Shown here one piece after another: positions 54,613 to 63,666 of a DNA stretch of 64,000 nt. The stretch covers positions 89,827,827-89,891,826 of the forward strand of contig CM060892.1 in NCBI GenBank assembly GCA_030762935.1, written 5' to 3'. The position numbers and the translations under genes are program-made. The notes below the pieces were generated by a model, which had not been told where the DNA came from, made no database searches, and worked only from the letters and a program-made list of their open reading frames with translations. The number at the start of each line of letters is the position of its first letter. The stretch's first letter is position 1. Source of the DNA: Hymenopus coronatus. Lineage: Eukaryota; Arthropoda; Insecta; Mantodea; Hymenopodidae.

Positions 54613-55684
54613 ACCATCTGATGCTCCAATCACTTGGCGTTCACTAGCTATTCTGCAAACAAATTATTATTACATAAGAACATTCTTCTATCTACTTCAG
54701 TTAGTCGAGGTAAACATTAGCAGAAACATTTTTATTGCTTACTTCCTTATCAGTAGATGGAAATGGCTAAATGGGTAGTCAATTATTTTCAAAGCTGGTT
54801 GCTATGTGATTTAAATTATGTCCTCTCTGCTTCGCCAGGAGTAAAATAAAAGACAAAATCCATTCACATGACTTTCTGTACATCCCTGCAACAAATTATT
54901 GCTTCTATTTACTCTTCTAAGCCAGAAAAAAATAGCAGAAGTAGCTTCCGTGTAAGTAGAAGCGAAATAAGGGAGTCTAAAGTTTAAAGTGATAGTCAAA
55001 AGCCGGTTGTGACTGAAGTTCTTTTGTTTGTAGGAACAGGAGTTGAAAAATTCCTGTATGAGAAAAGTATAAGTTTTTCAAAGCTGAAAATAAAAACAAA
55101 GGAACTGTCAAAAACGGTAAACTCCACGAAAAAATTCACATAAATTGGGTGTTTAAACGTGCTCTAATGTTTTGTGTGGCAAGTTTTTGTCCGTCTCTTA
55201 TGGTTTGGCAGTTATGCAAAATTCCATAAACTTCATCCAGAATAGTCTTCAGAGGCTATTCCCGGAAAAATCAAAATATACATTTTATTTGTCACATAAA
55301 TATACTTTAGTACACGATATTTTAATCAAAATCGCTAGAGCCATTTTTCAGAAAATCAAAATTTTCGAAAAAATTTCTATGTAAAGGGTAGTTGGGGGTG
55401 GGGGATTTTCTTGAAAATCTTCCTGTCACATCCTTTGAAGATACCAAACTTAAATACCAAAGTTGGTATTTAACGGTTTTTTCATTTTTGAGCTATGCTG
55501 TCCACACAAACACACACACATACACACACTTAAACACACACGGACCTTTTTCGAAAAATGCTGTCTTTGGATTCAAGGGGTCCAAAAACATATAATTCCG
55601 GTGAAATCTCAGTATCGAATGTTTGGGTGCATTACAATACCTTCTCTATACGCTATGTGCATAGTACATGTAGAGAAAATAAAA
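54613..55684 (+). repeat. Fam-H: a partial forward copy (54613-54855) followed by a longer one (54856-55684)
   Basis: The first piece has a diverged start (CATCTGATGCTCCAATCAC) and stops after TTCGCCAGGAGTAAAATAAA. The second starts AAAATCCATTCACATGACTT and runs to the hairpin end ACATGTAGAGAAAATAAAAA. Confidence 0.8.
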
Positions 55685-55685
55685 A

Positions 55686-56289
55686 TTACTAATAACTTCC
55701 GAAAAAAATGTATATAACATAAATTGTGTGTTTTAGCGTGCTCTACATTTTTTGTGTAGTAAGTTTTTGTCCATGTCTTACGGTTTAGCAGTTATTCAAA
55801 ATTTAGTAAAATTCATCCAGAATGAATTACTCTTCAGAGGCTATTCCCAGAAAATTCAAGATATACATTTTATTTGTCAGGTAAATATCTTTAATATACG
55901 AAATTTTAATCAAAATCGTTAGAGCCATTTTTGAGAAAATCAAAATTTTCGAAAAACGTTCAATGTAAGGGGTAGTTGGAGGTGGGGGAATTTTTCTTAA
56001 AATCTTCGTGTCGCATCTCTGGAAGATACTAATCTTAAATACCAAGTTTGGTATTTTACCTACTATTCGTTTTTGAGTTATCGTGTTCACAGACACACGG
56101 ACACACGGACACACACAAATACACACACACACACACACACACGCACGGGCCTTTTTTCGAAAATCCTTTTTTTAAATAAAGGGGACCCTAAAACATATAT
56201 TTCCGGTGAAATCTTGGTATCGAATTTTTTGGTGGAGTGCAATACATTCTATATCCACTATGTACATAGTGCTTATAGAGAAAGTAAAA
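55686..56289 (+). repeat. Fam-H repeat, forward, start missing, tandem to the previous copy
   Basis: Begins inside the family at AATAACTTCCGAAAAAAATG, directly after the hairpin end of the preceding copy, and finishes GCTTATAGAGAAAGTAAAAA. A CA-rich tract is at 56093-56145. Confidence 0.8.
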
Positions 56290-56752
56290 ATGTTAGAAAT
56301 AATAAGTAACAAATACTTGCATATAAATAATGTAACATAAATAAGTGTTAGAGTTAATATAAGTATTCATACATAAACTCTTTAACATAAATACTATGGC
56401 TAACATGACGAATAATATATAGTTATACATTGTTATATATACATTGTCGCAAAAAAGAAGTTTTACTTGGCTTACTTTTATGCATGTTTTGCCAGGAATT
56501 TCGTCCAAAATCCCCGAAACTGCAGTCAAGCGTAAGGTAGGCATTACCTACTACTCCTCTCCTGTGGTCGAAGTCATTGTCACGATGCTGGACAAAAATA
56601 ACGGAATATTTAGAGAAGATTTAGTAATTTCTCGCGAGACGTGTAATATTTCCAGGACGACACCCTTTGTTGTTGTTAACGACTTTAATTCAATAATAAA
56701 GCTCCTCTCATATGTTATTTGCATATCCAGACTTAGATTTTGTATTAAAATA
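56290..56752. other. Unassigned stretch before the second foldback element
   Basis: A 105-codon plus-strand frame (56444-56761) resembles nothing I know. TA at 56751-56752 is the target duplication of the next element. Confidence 0.4.
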
Positions 56753-57637
56753 CAGGATTAGTACAAAAGAAATAGACAACTTCAACTGCCTGTAAAACAA
56801 AAACTATTAGAGATAGCAACCTAATTATTTTGGAGGTATGTTGAGAAACTCTCAAAGTTTCGTTTGTTACTATTGGTAACACTGTAGTGTTTTGTTTGTT
56901 GTTGCAGAAACTGAAATGGCGGAAAATCCTGTGGAAAAGGCACATTGCGTGTTGGAATTTGCTAGAACGCAATCAGCAACTGTTGTCCAACGACATTTTA
57001 GAACACGTTACCACAAAACGCCACCGACTTGACAGTCGATCTACGACTGGTATAGAAAATTCGAGACAACGGGATGTTTGTACAAAGGGAAGAGCTCGGG
57101 AAGACCAAGAGTTTCGGAAGAAAACGTTGAACGTGTTCGTTCTGCCTACATAAGAAGCCCACAGAAATCGACATCTAGGGCAAGCATGCAATTACAAATT
57201 CCACAGCAAACTGGATGGAAAATCTTGCGGAAGCGACTGCACATGATGCCTTACAGATTACAGATGTTGCAGTTTCTGAGTGAAGAAGATAAGGTCATAC
57301 GGCGTGACTTTTGCATCGACATGTTGCGACATGATGAAGACGATGCTGTTTTTGTGAGCGCATCATTTCATTTTTGTGGTAACGTGTTCTAAAATGTCGT
57401 TGGACAACAGTTGCTGATTGCGTTCTAGCAAATTCCAACAAGCAATATGCCTTTTCCACAGTATTTTCCGCCATTTCAGCTTCTGCAACAACAAACAAAA
57501 CACTACAGCGTTACCAATAGTAACAAACGAAACTTCGAGAGTTTCTCAACATACCTCCAAAATAATTAGGTTGCTATCTTTAATAGTTTTTGTTTTACAG
57601 GCAGTTGAAGTTGTCTATTTCTTTTGTTGTAATCCTG
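56753..57637 (+). mobile_element. Foldback derivative of a mariner/DUF4817-type element (inverted copies of its 5' end)
   Basis: The left arm 56753-57018 and right arm 57372-57637 are inverted copies of about 266 bases with few differences. The ends are CAGGATTA and TAATCCTG, each flanked by TA (56751-56752, 57638-57639). The arms include the 5' untranslated region and the first 35 codons of the transposase, so the right arm carries a second, antisense copy of the gene start. About 350 bases of coding sequence form the spacer. Confidence 0.85.
56916..57392 (+). pseudogene. Transposase N-terminal fragment (mariner/DUF4817-type)
   Basis: Starts MAENPVEKAHCVLEFARTQS at 56916. The first helix-turn-helix continues as VVQRHFRTRYHKTPPT, then a TGA stop (57027-57029) stands where related proteins have Arg, a typical CGA to TGA change. 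The frame goes on QSIYDWYRKFETTGC, GRPRVSEENVERVRSAYIRS and IPQQTGWKILRKRLHMMPYR, the linker and second helix-turn-helix. It ends DFCIDMLRHDEDDAV and FHFCGNVF, where the right arm takes over. The catalytic domain is absent. Apart from the stop the frame is clean, so the element is fairly young. Confidence 0.8.
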
Positions 57638-58079
57638 TATATTGGAACTGACTCTGGTCGACAGAAAGAAAATACTGAAAATAAAGTAAGTTCGCCAAAA
57701 AAAGTTCGTTAAAGGAATTTAAAAGGGCTTAAGTACTTTTAAACCAAAAGCCACTGAAAAAGGTCTATAGTCACCCATAACGGATATACTGTACGTTATG
57801 CTGAACCTCATCTTCAGATATTACATAAAAATACCACAATTTTCTAACTGTACTCATAATAACTAACTTTTCCACAGCCGGCAGGTTTATAGCTTACATA
57901 TTCCTGGAAAACAACGCCATCATACCAAGCAAAATGTAATAATGGAGAAAATAAACGTGGCACGTTACCACTGAGAATAAACTCCCTCGGGATCAACCGA
58001 CTGCACATATAAATCATCAGAACAGTTCATATACGAAGTCTGGTTAATAATCCGCATGGTTATTGAAAGTTAGACCCAT
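57638..58079. other. Unassigned AT-rich stretch
   Basis: No feature recognised. Confidence 0.4.
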
Positions 58080-58982
58080 AAAATATCTGATGTGTTCCAT
58101 TTACATGCCTTTCTCTACATCTCTGTAACAAATTATTGTTAAAGAGCTTAATCATCGATTTACTTCATGCTAATTGAGACAAAATTATCAGAAATGGTTT
58201 TATTACTTGCTTGCTTCCTTGTAAATAGAGGAGAAATAAGGGAGCACCATAGGCTAAAGAGATAGCAAAATCTTGTTTTGAAAAACTTGATATGTAAGTT
58301 AATCATTCTGAACACATATTTGGTAATGTAAGGTAAATTTACAATTCATTTATTAGTTGCCATGCCAACAAGCACTGTTAAATATATATAAAACAGTGCT
58401 TGTTGCCACGGCAATTAATAAATGTATATATATATATATATATATATATTGTTTTTCTTTTTTTTTGTCTTTTAAAGAGCTCTATATTTTTAGAGCAAGT
58501 TTTGTCTATTTCTTACGGTTTCTAGTTACACAAAATTAAAAAAAAAGTCATCCAGCATAAAGAGGCTTTTAGAGTTTATTCCCAGAAAATTCAAGATATG
58601 CATTTTATTTGTCATGTAAATGTCTTAAATATAAGAGATTTTAGTCAAAATTGTTAGAGCCATTTTTGAGAAAAATAAAAATTTTGACGTTTTTCCACGT
58701 AAAGGGTAGTTGAGTGTGGGGGAATTTTACTGAAAATCTTAGTTTCCCATTCTTGGGAGATACTGAACTTAAATATCAAGTTTGGTATTTAAAGAACTTT
58801 TCCTTTTTGAGCTATGCTGTCCATAGACATACACAAGGACCTTTTTTGATAAAAATGATTTTTTTTTTATTCAGCGGGTCCCAAAACATGTATTTCGTGT
58901 GAAATCTCGGTATTAATTTTTCGGATGTAGTACAACAGCTTCTCTATACACTATGCATGTAGTACATGTAGAGAAAGTAAAA
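58080..58982 (+). repeat. Fam-H repeat, forward, with a hairpin insertion
   Basis: Starts AAATATCTGATGTGTTCCAT and ends ACATGTAGAGAAAGTAAAAA. Between about 58285 and 58460 the family sequence is replaced by an unrelated segment holding the hairpin at 58347-58424 and a TA microsatellite. Confidence 0.8.
58347..58424. repeat. 31-bp stem inverted repeat with 16-base AT loop
   Basis: Arm 58347-58377 (ending AACAAGCACTG) is the reverse complement, with three mismatches, of 58394-58424 (starting CAGTGCTTGTT). It has the size of a pre-miRNA hairpin, but a small palindromic transposon is at least as likely. A (TA)n tract follows to about 58450. Confidence 0.7.
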
Positions 58983-59379
58983 AAAAAAAAAACACGAGAA
59001 ACAGCTGAATGTCGACAGGGTTTTAAAAGAATGACAAAAGACTATAATTCGAACCAATATTAAGCGATATCTTGCCTCCAAAACGTATATGTTTGAAATA
59101 AATGTTGTATTCTATAGAAATCTGCATCTTGTGTGTAGGAATGCTTCGTCTATCGCTTAAAGTTTACCAATTATACAAGATTATACCAGCTGGTGAATAA
59201 AATTAATGTGATGATGTTCAAAACTGTTTCCGGTATACTGATTAAGGATTATTCAATTTTTTTTCGTAAGGATAAGGGAGAATATCTTATCCAGACAACT
59301 CCTACCAATCCAGATTGTACTCCGGGTGTCCAAGATGTAAGGCAGTCCCATAATCCACTATACTTATTGGCATACAACC
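58983..59379. other. Unassigned stretch with a weak Fam-H-like fragment
   Basis: CGTCTATCGCTTAAAGTTTA and CCAATTATACAAGATTATAC near 59147-59185 resemble one internal Fam-H block, but nothing around them does. Confidence 0.35.
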
Positions 59380-59640
59380 AAAAGAACTCAGATGGTTTTG
59401 CCTACATTCAGGAGGTCGTAGGTTTGATCCCTGTGACCGACTTACCTCATGAGTTTTCCTAGGTTTCTGGGGTTTCTAGGTAAATACTGGGTAGGTTCAT
59501 TACGTTCTCCGGATTTCTTGTTCCTCCATTTCACCTGATTTCTCATTTCATTTCTTCCTTCATCTAGTGGTCTGTTTTAGGTGTCTTCGGGGGTCTCGAA
59601 GCTGCATGGCAGGAGAAAATGATGTTCTATATCATCTTTG
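59380..59640 (+). repeat. tRNA-derived SINE, family D
   Basis: The head AAAGAACTCAGATGGTTTTG, then GTCGTAGGTTTGATCCCTG and TAAATACTGGGTAGGTTCAT, matches the order of the other D copies. Confidence 0.55.
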
Positions 59641-59689
59641 TCCTCCAGCGTGGCGGTCTTCGGTCTCCGAGCCCTCTAGTGGGATGTCT

Positions 59690-59790
59690 AAAGGAGCCGG
59701 GCCCCGTGGCCGCGCTGAAGTGCCTAGCTTTGGTGCTTCGTGGCGCACGGAATCGTGGGTTCGAGTCCCACATGGGTGTTTATATTTTTG
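59690..59790 (+). repeat. tRNA-like segment with perfect B box (SINE head or tRNA relic)
   Basis: GTGGG-TTCGAGT-CCCAC forms a standard T-arm at about 59757-59773 and GGTTCGAGTCC is a consensus B box. An A-box-like GTGGCCGCGCTG lies about 50 bases upstream. The acceptor strands do not pair, so it is not a functional tRNA gene. Confidence 0.5.
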
Positions 59791-59799
59791 TTAAATGTG

Positions 59800-61299
59800 T
59801 GTGTATTGGAAGAAAACGCAAACAAACAGAAAACAAAGTAAATGTTAGGCAAATGCAAAACGAGAAAAAAGGATATACAACGCCAGAGTCCCGACCAGAC
59901 TCCGGACCAGACTTTTATATATATCGATGAGAAGGTCACCGTTTATACTGGAGAATTTCTATTTAGAAATGGTATAGACTCTGCCCTCTACTCTATCCTT
60001 ACTCCCGGAAATGCCTCACATGGCATAAAAGATCTTCCCTGTTATGCTTTATTCTGACGAAAACAAATTGGAATAAAGTAAAAAGTAACCCAAAAGAGCA
60101 GATACATTTTTCAAAATGTTATACAGATAAACTAAACTTCTTAGGAAATAGCCGTGATACATGGCCGCACATCTTCATAGTTTTAGTAAACAAACAAAAA
60201 AAACATAAAATAAACAAACACTCTAAACTGTAATTTGAAAGTGGTAGGTGCTCATTGCTTAAGCGAAACTTCGAGGTGAACCTTAATTAAGACTTGAGGT
60301 TGTGAGCTGCATGCAACCTTCACACAAATTACAGGAGGAAGTAGTTCTATTTCGAGGGTGAAAGAGAAACGCTTCCGGAAATAGGGCTTCAAGCTTAGCG
60401 AGATTATCCGTATTAAAATGGCGCAACAACCCAACAGATAAAAGAGAAGCAGAAAAAAGGAATATTCCAGCAAAACGAGGATTTCTACCCACAAGCCGAT
60501 TTTAATGAGGAACAACAAACTTCGATCACCTGTTACAACTAGAAAGGAAGGTTTATCGGCTTGGAGCATTGCCACAAAAGCTATCCATTGTATCTCCACC
60601 GTGAAAAAAAACACCGCTCGATCACACGCAACAAGCCCGCCCTCTATTTGCGTTTAATGTTCAACCTGTAACCGTTCTAGCAGTACAACTACTTCATTTG
60701 AACGCCGTATTGTTTGGGATACTGTGTAAAAGTTTTGCTACGTCCAATTTCTTAGTAAAGTCTGTCACAATATGCCAACAAATCAAAATTCTAAAGTACT
60801 ATTACCAATATTACTAACTACACTGTGCTGTAAATTGAGGAAGTATGCTCCAAACAGTTAATAAATAATAATAATAATAATAGCAAAAATAATTATGTTG
60901 TCATAATTCCTGGTCGCCCAAAGTGCGTTGAAAGAGTTGTAGAATTCAACGGGGGTATTTCAATATCAATGCGGTCAGTGAGGAACTGCTGAACAAACTT
61001 CGTTCAAACCCTCTTGCTTATCATCAGAGACAGTGAGCTTTGAGAGAGGTCGCTTTGGTAAGTTCTCAATTGGCCGGTTTTAATTTGAAATTCTCGAGTT
61101 GAGTTTTGAACTCTTTTAGCACTCGAAGGAGCATCTGCACAGATATGTCAAATATGGGGCATCTAGGCCACTTGGCATGATCACTTAAATTACAGAGAAT
61201 ATTTGAGGAAAATATGTATAGTAAAATTAGAATACCTTTGCCATGGAAACAATCCGAAAAGGACTGTTAAGGAATGGTGAAATGAGCGTGCTACTTTTA
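59800..61299. other. Unassigned stretch
   Basis: No gene recognised. An ATA/ATT trinucleotide run at 60862-60882 is the only simple repeat. The 120-codon minus-strand frame at 60252-60614 is hydrophobic but matches nothing I know. Confidence 0.4.
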
Positions 61300-61450
61300 T
61301 TATTGAAATACGGTGACATAGGTTCGATTCCCGGCGACTGCTCACTCCGAAGCACGGTTTTTCGGTTTTTCTTCGGGTCTCCAGGCGAATGCTGAAGTGC
61401 TTTTTCGTCTGCGACGATCTCCTTTACATCATTTCCCCTTCCATTTGTTT
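61300..61450 (+). repeat. tRNA-derived SINE, family D-like, partial
   Basis: The B box GGTTCGATTCC (61321-61331), then TCTCCAGGCGAATGCTGAAG and TTTCCCCTTCCATTTG, resembles the body of family D. The A-box side is unclear. Confidence 0.5.
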
Positions 61451-61934
61451 AGCTATTATCATTCAGATGTGCTTACACGTTCGTGGTTTATGGCAGTTCG
61501 GGTGGATGGTGCGGATGCATGCTCCAGGAAAGATTACTCCTGGAGCTAGGTGGGTACCAGGAGAATGGGTTGCCTGCATGCTCTCTCTGATGGAGCAATG
61601 GATTAGTCAAAGTGTTTGCAAACATTAGGGACTTTCGCGCCTATATGACAACCTGTCTGCTTGTGACCCGTGGTTCCTTCACCTCATTTCATCCTCCTGG
61701 TTGTGTTAAACACAGCAGATCTGCACAGGTCGCAATGCGCGAGATGTCTCTTTCCGTTATTTACCTTTACCCGTTAGAGATGTTTTCTGATTACCATTAT
61801 AGTTTAAGAACTCGGGAACGACGAAGATACTTTTCTGTTAAGACTAGTCAATGATAAAACAATGTTTAATGTTTCTTTGCCAGTATCAAGCTAACATTAG
61901 CAATATAAATTTAGGAATTAAATAATAGGAAAAA
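61451..61934. other. Unassigned stretch with the repeat shared with 44666-44800
   Basis: TTAGGGACTTTCGCGCCTAT and GGTTCCTTCACCTCATTTC (61624-61700) are the second copy of that repeat. The rest is unrecognised. Confidence 0.4.
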
Positions 61935-62330
61935 AAATCTGATGTGTTACACTCAGATGACTTCCTCTAGCTGCTCTACAAATAAACTTCTTATAAAATA
62001 TTATTCTTCCTTCTATACAATGCTAATCGAGATGAATATTAGCATAATGTAGAATTAGTAGAACAAAAGAAAAACGGACATTTCCTGTCTGAGAAAAGTG
62101 TAAATACATTACAATTGAAACGAGTAACAAGGAATATGTCATAGAGGGCAAACTCCACGAAAAAATGTAAATGACATAAACTGTGAATTTAAACTAGATC
62201 TACAGCTTTGGTGTAGTAAGTTTTCGTCTATCTCTTACAGTATACTAGTTATGCAAAATTCATCCAGAAGAAGCAGATATTCAGAAGATATTCCCAGAAA
62301 ATTGAAGATATACATTATATTTATCTTTAA

Positions 62331-62396
62331 TGCACCAAAGATAAAATATAATGGTCCGATGTCTTTATGGTTGGTTGAAAATAATCACCGTTGCAA
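62331..62396 (-). pseudogene. COX1: Nuclear copy of mitochondrial COX1, 5' end
   Basis: The minus strand reads [20 protein letters not shown] plus A, the N-terminal residues of cytochrome c oxidase subunit 1. TGA is read as Trp, which holds in mitochondria but not in nuclear translation. Only about 22 codons are present. In most animals the residue after DIG is Thr; here it is Pro (one base). The fragment ends at the palindrome TTGCAA, shared with the ND3 piece on the other strand. It is non-functional in the nucleus. Confidence 0.85.
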
Positions 62397-62522
62397 TTAA
62401 TCGTATTAACAATCTCCTTTATCGTAATAATATTAACCAATTTTCTTTCAAGAAAAATTATTGAAGATCGTGAAAAAAAGTCTCCTTTTGAATGTGGATT
62501 TGATCCTATAAGACCCTCACGC
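62391..62522 (+). pseudogene. ND3: Nuclear copy of mitochondrial ND3, 5' part
   Basis: The plus strand reads LTISFIVIILTNFLSRKIIE followed by DREKKSPFECGFDPI, the N-terminal membrane helix and the hallmark SPFECGFDP loop of NADH dehydrogenase subunit 3. The next codons AGA CCC TCA CGC give SPSR under the invertebrate mitochondrial code (AGA as Ser), as expected for this position, but RPSR under the nuclear code. About 44 of roughly 117 codons remain. It has no stops in its frame, suggesting a fairly recent transfer, and is not a nuclear gene. Confidence 0.85.
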
Positions 62523-62880
62523 TTTATTTTAATCAAAATCGTTGGAACCATTTTTAACAAAAACAAAATTTTCGAAAACTTTTCCATATAAAGTATATCT
62601 ATTTAGAGGTGAGGGATTTTCTTGAAAATCTTCGTGTTGCATCCCTGGAAGATACCAAATTTCAACTTAAATACTAAGTTTGGTATTTAACTGTATTTTC
62701 GTTTTTGAGCTATGCTGTCCACAGACACACGGACAGACAGACATGTACTCGGATCTTTTTCTGAAAATGCTTTTTTTTGGGGGGGATTCAGGGGGTCCTA
62801 AAACATGCATTTCCAGTGAAATCTTGATATCTAAATTTTGGGTGGAATACAATACTTTCTCTATCCACTATGTACATAGG

Positions 62881-63666
62881 AAGAAGAGGAAGAATAAATA
62901 ATGCAAACTAATTCTAAATGGAGACTGGAGACTAATGGAAGATGAAGCAGAGCCGAGCATAGTAGAAGGAGGCGAAGAAGAAGGAGCCGGTGTAGACCAG
63001 AGTGATAAGAGGGATGCAGAGGTTGTGTGAGAGCAGGAATGGTGGATTATGGGCTTCTGGCGGTGGACAGTACGAGGCAAGGGGAGATGACGTTGAGGAG
63101 GAAGTGTTAGTGAAGTGCTATATAGTGTTAAAAAGTTAAATACAGTGAGTTTAGTGTAATGATGATGTAAAAGATTAGGTATAATTAGTAACAGATATTA
63201 GCCAAAGGAAGTAAAAGACAATTTACTATAGTTTACTACAATGTAAAGAAATTATTGTATAATATAATTATTTAGTTGCGCTGGTTACCAGTGCATATTC
63301 TAGTGGATACCAGTAGTATAGGATTAGTTTTTCATTTATCTTAATAATCTAGAGCATAGTTTTATGGGTAAATAGCTGGTTACCAGTTATTTGTGTTACT
63401 GGATTCCAGTAATTAATAATAGATGATTTAGTGTTAGTGAATGTTGTTTTATGGTTGGAATCTCTTTTATATCAGTTTATATTAATTTGTTTTTGTTTTA
63501 AATTAAATTTTGAGTTATTAGTATATAAGTATTATCTGTAAAATAATGATGTGTACAATAATTTAAAAGTGGGAAATAAATTATAAAGTTCGCAATATAC
63601 GTCCTGGTATAGGGAAAAAGATGCCAGGATGATGTATTATAGATTTTTTTTTTTTTTTTTTTTTTT
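62881..63666. other. Unassigned stretch
   Basis: Contains short near-repeats built on GGTTACCAGT and GGAT(A/T)CCAGTA (63280-63410) and a T run at 63644-63666. No gene recognised. Confidence 0.4.

Larger units (their letters stand above)
61935..62880 (+). repeat. Fam-H repeat, forward, interrupted by mitochondrial DNA
   Basis: Starts AAAAAAAATCTGATGTGTTA and ends inside the hairpin at CTATGTACATAG. The copy is broken at 62331-62522 by the COX1/ND3 insertion and then resumes with TTTTAATCAAAATCGTTGG in the correct block order. Confidence 0.85.

Noticed and set aside
59700..59785. A functional tRNA gene
   Set aside because: The T-arm and B box are good, but the acceptor strands do not pair and the D and anticodon arms cannot be formed convincingly.
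62391..62591. A nuclear ND3-like gene
   Set aside because: The frame runs on into Fam-H sequence, lacks the rest of ND3, and makes sense only under the mitochondrial code.
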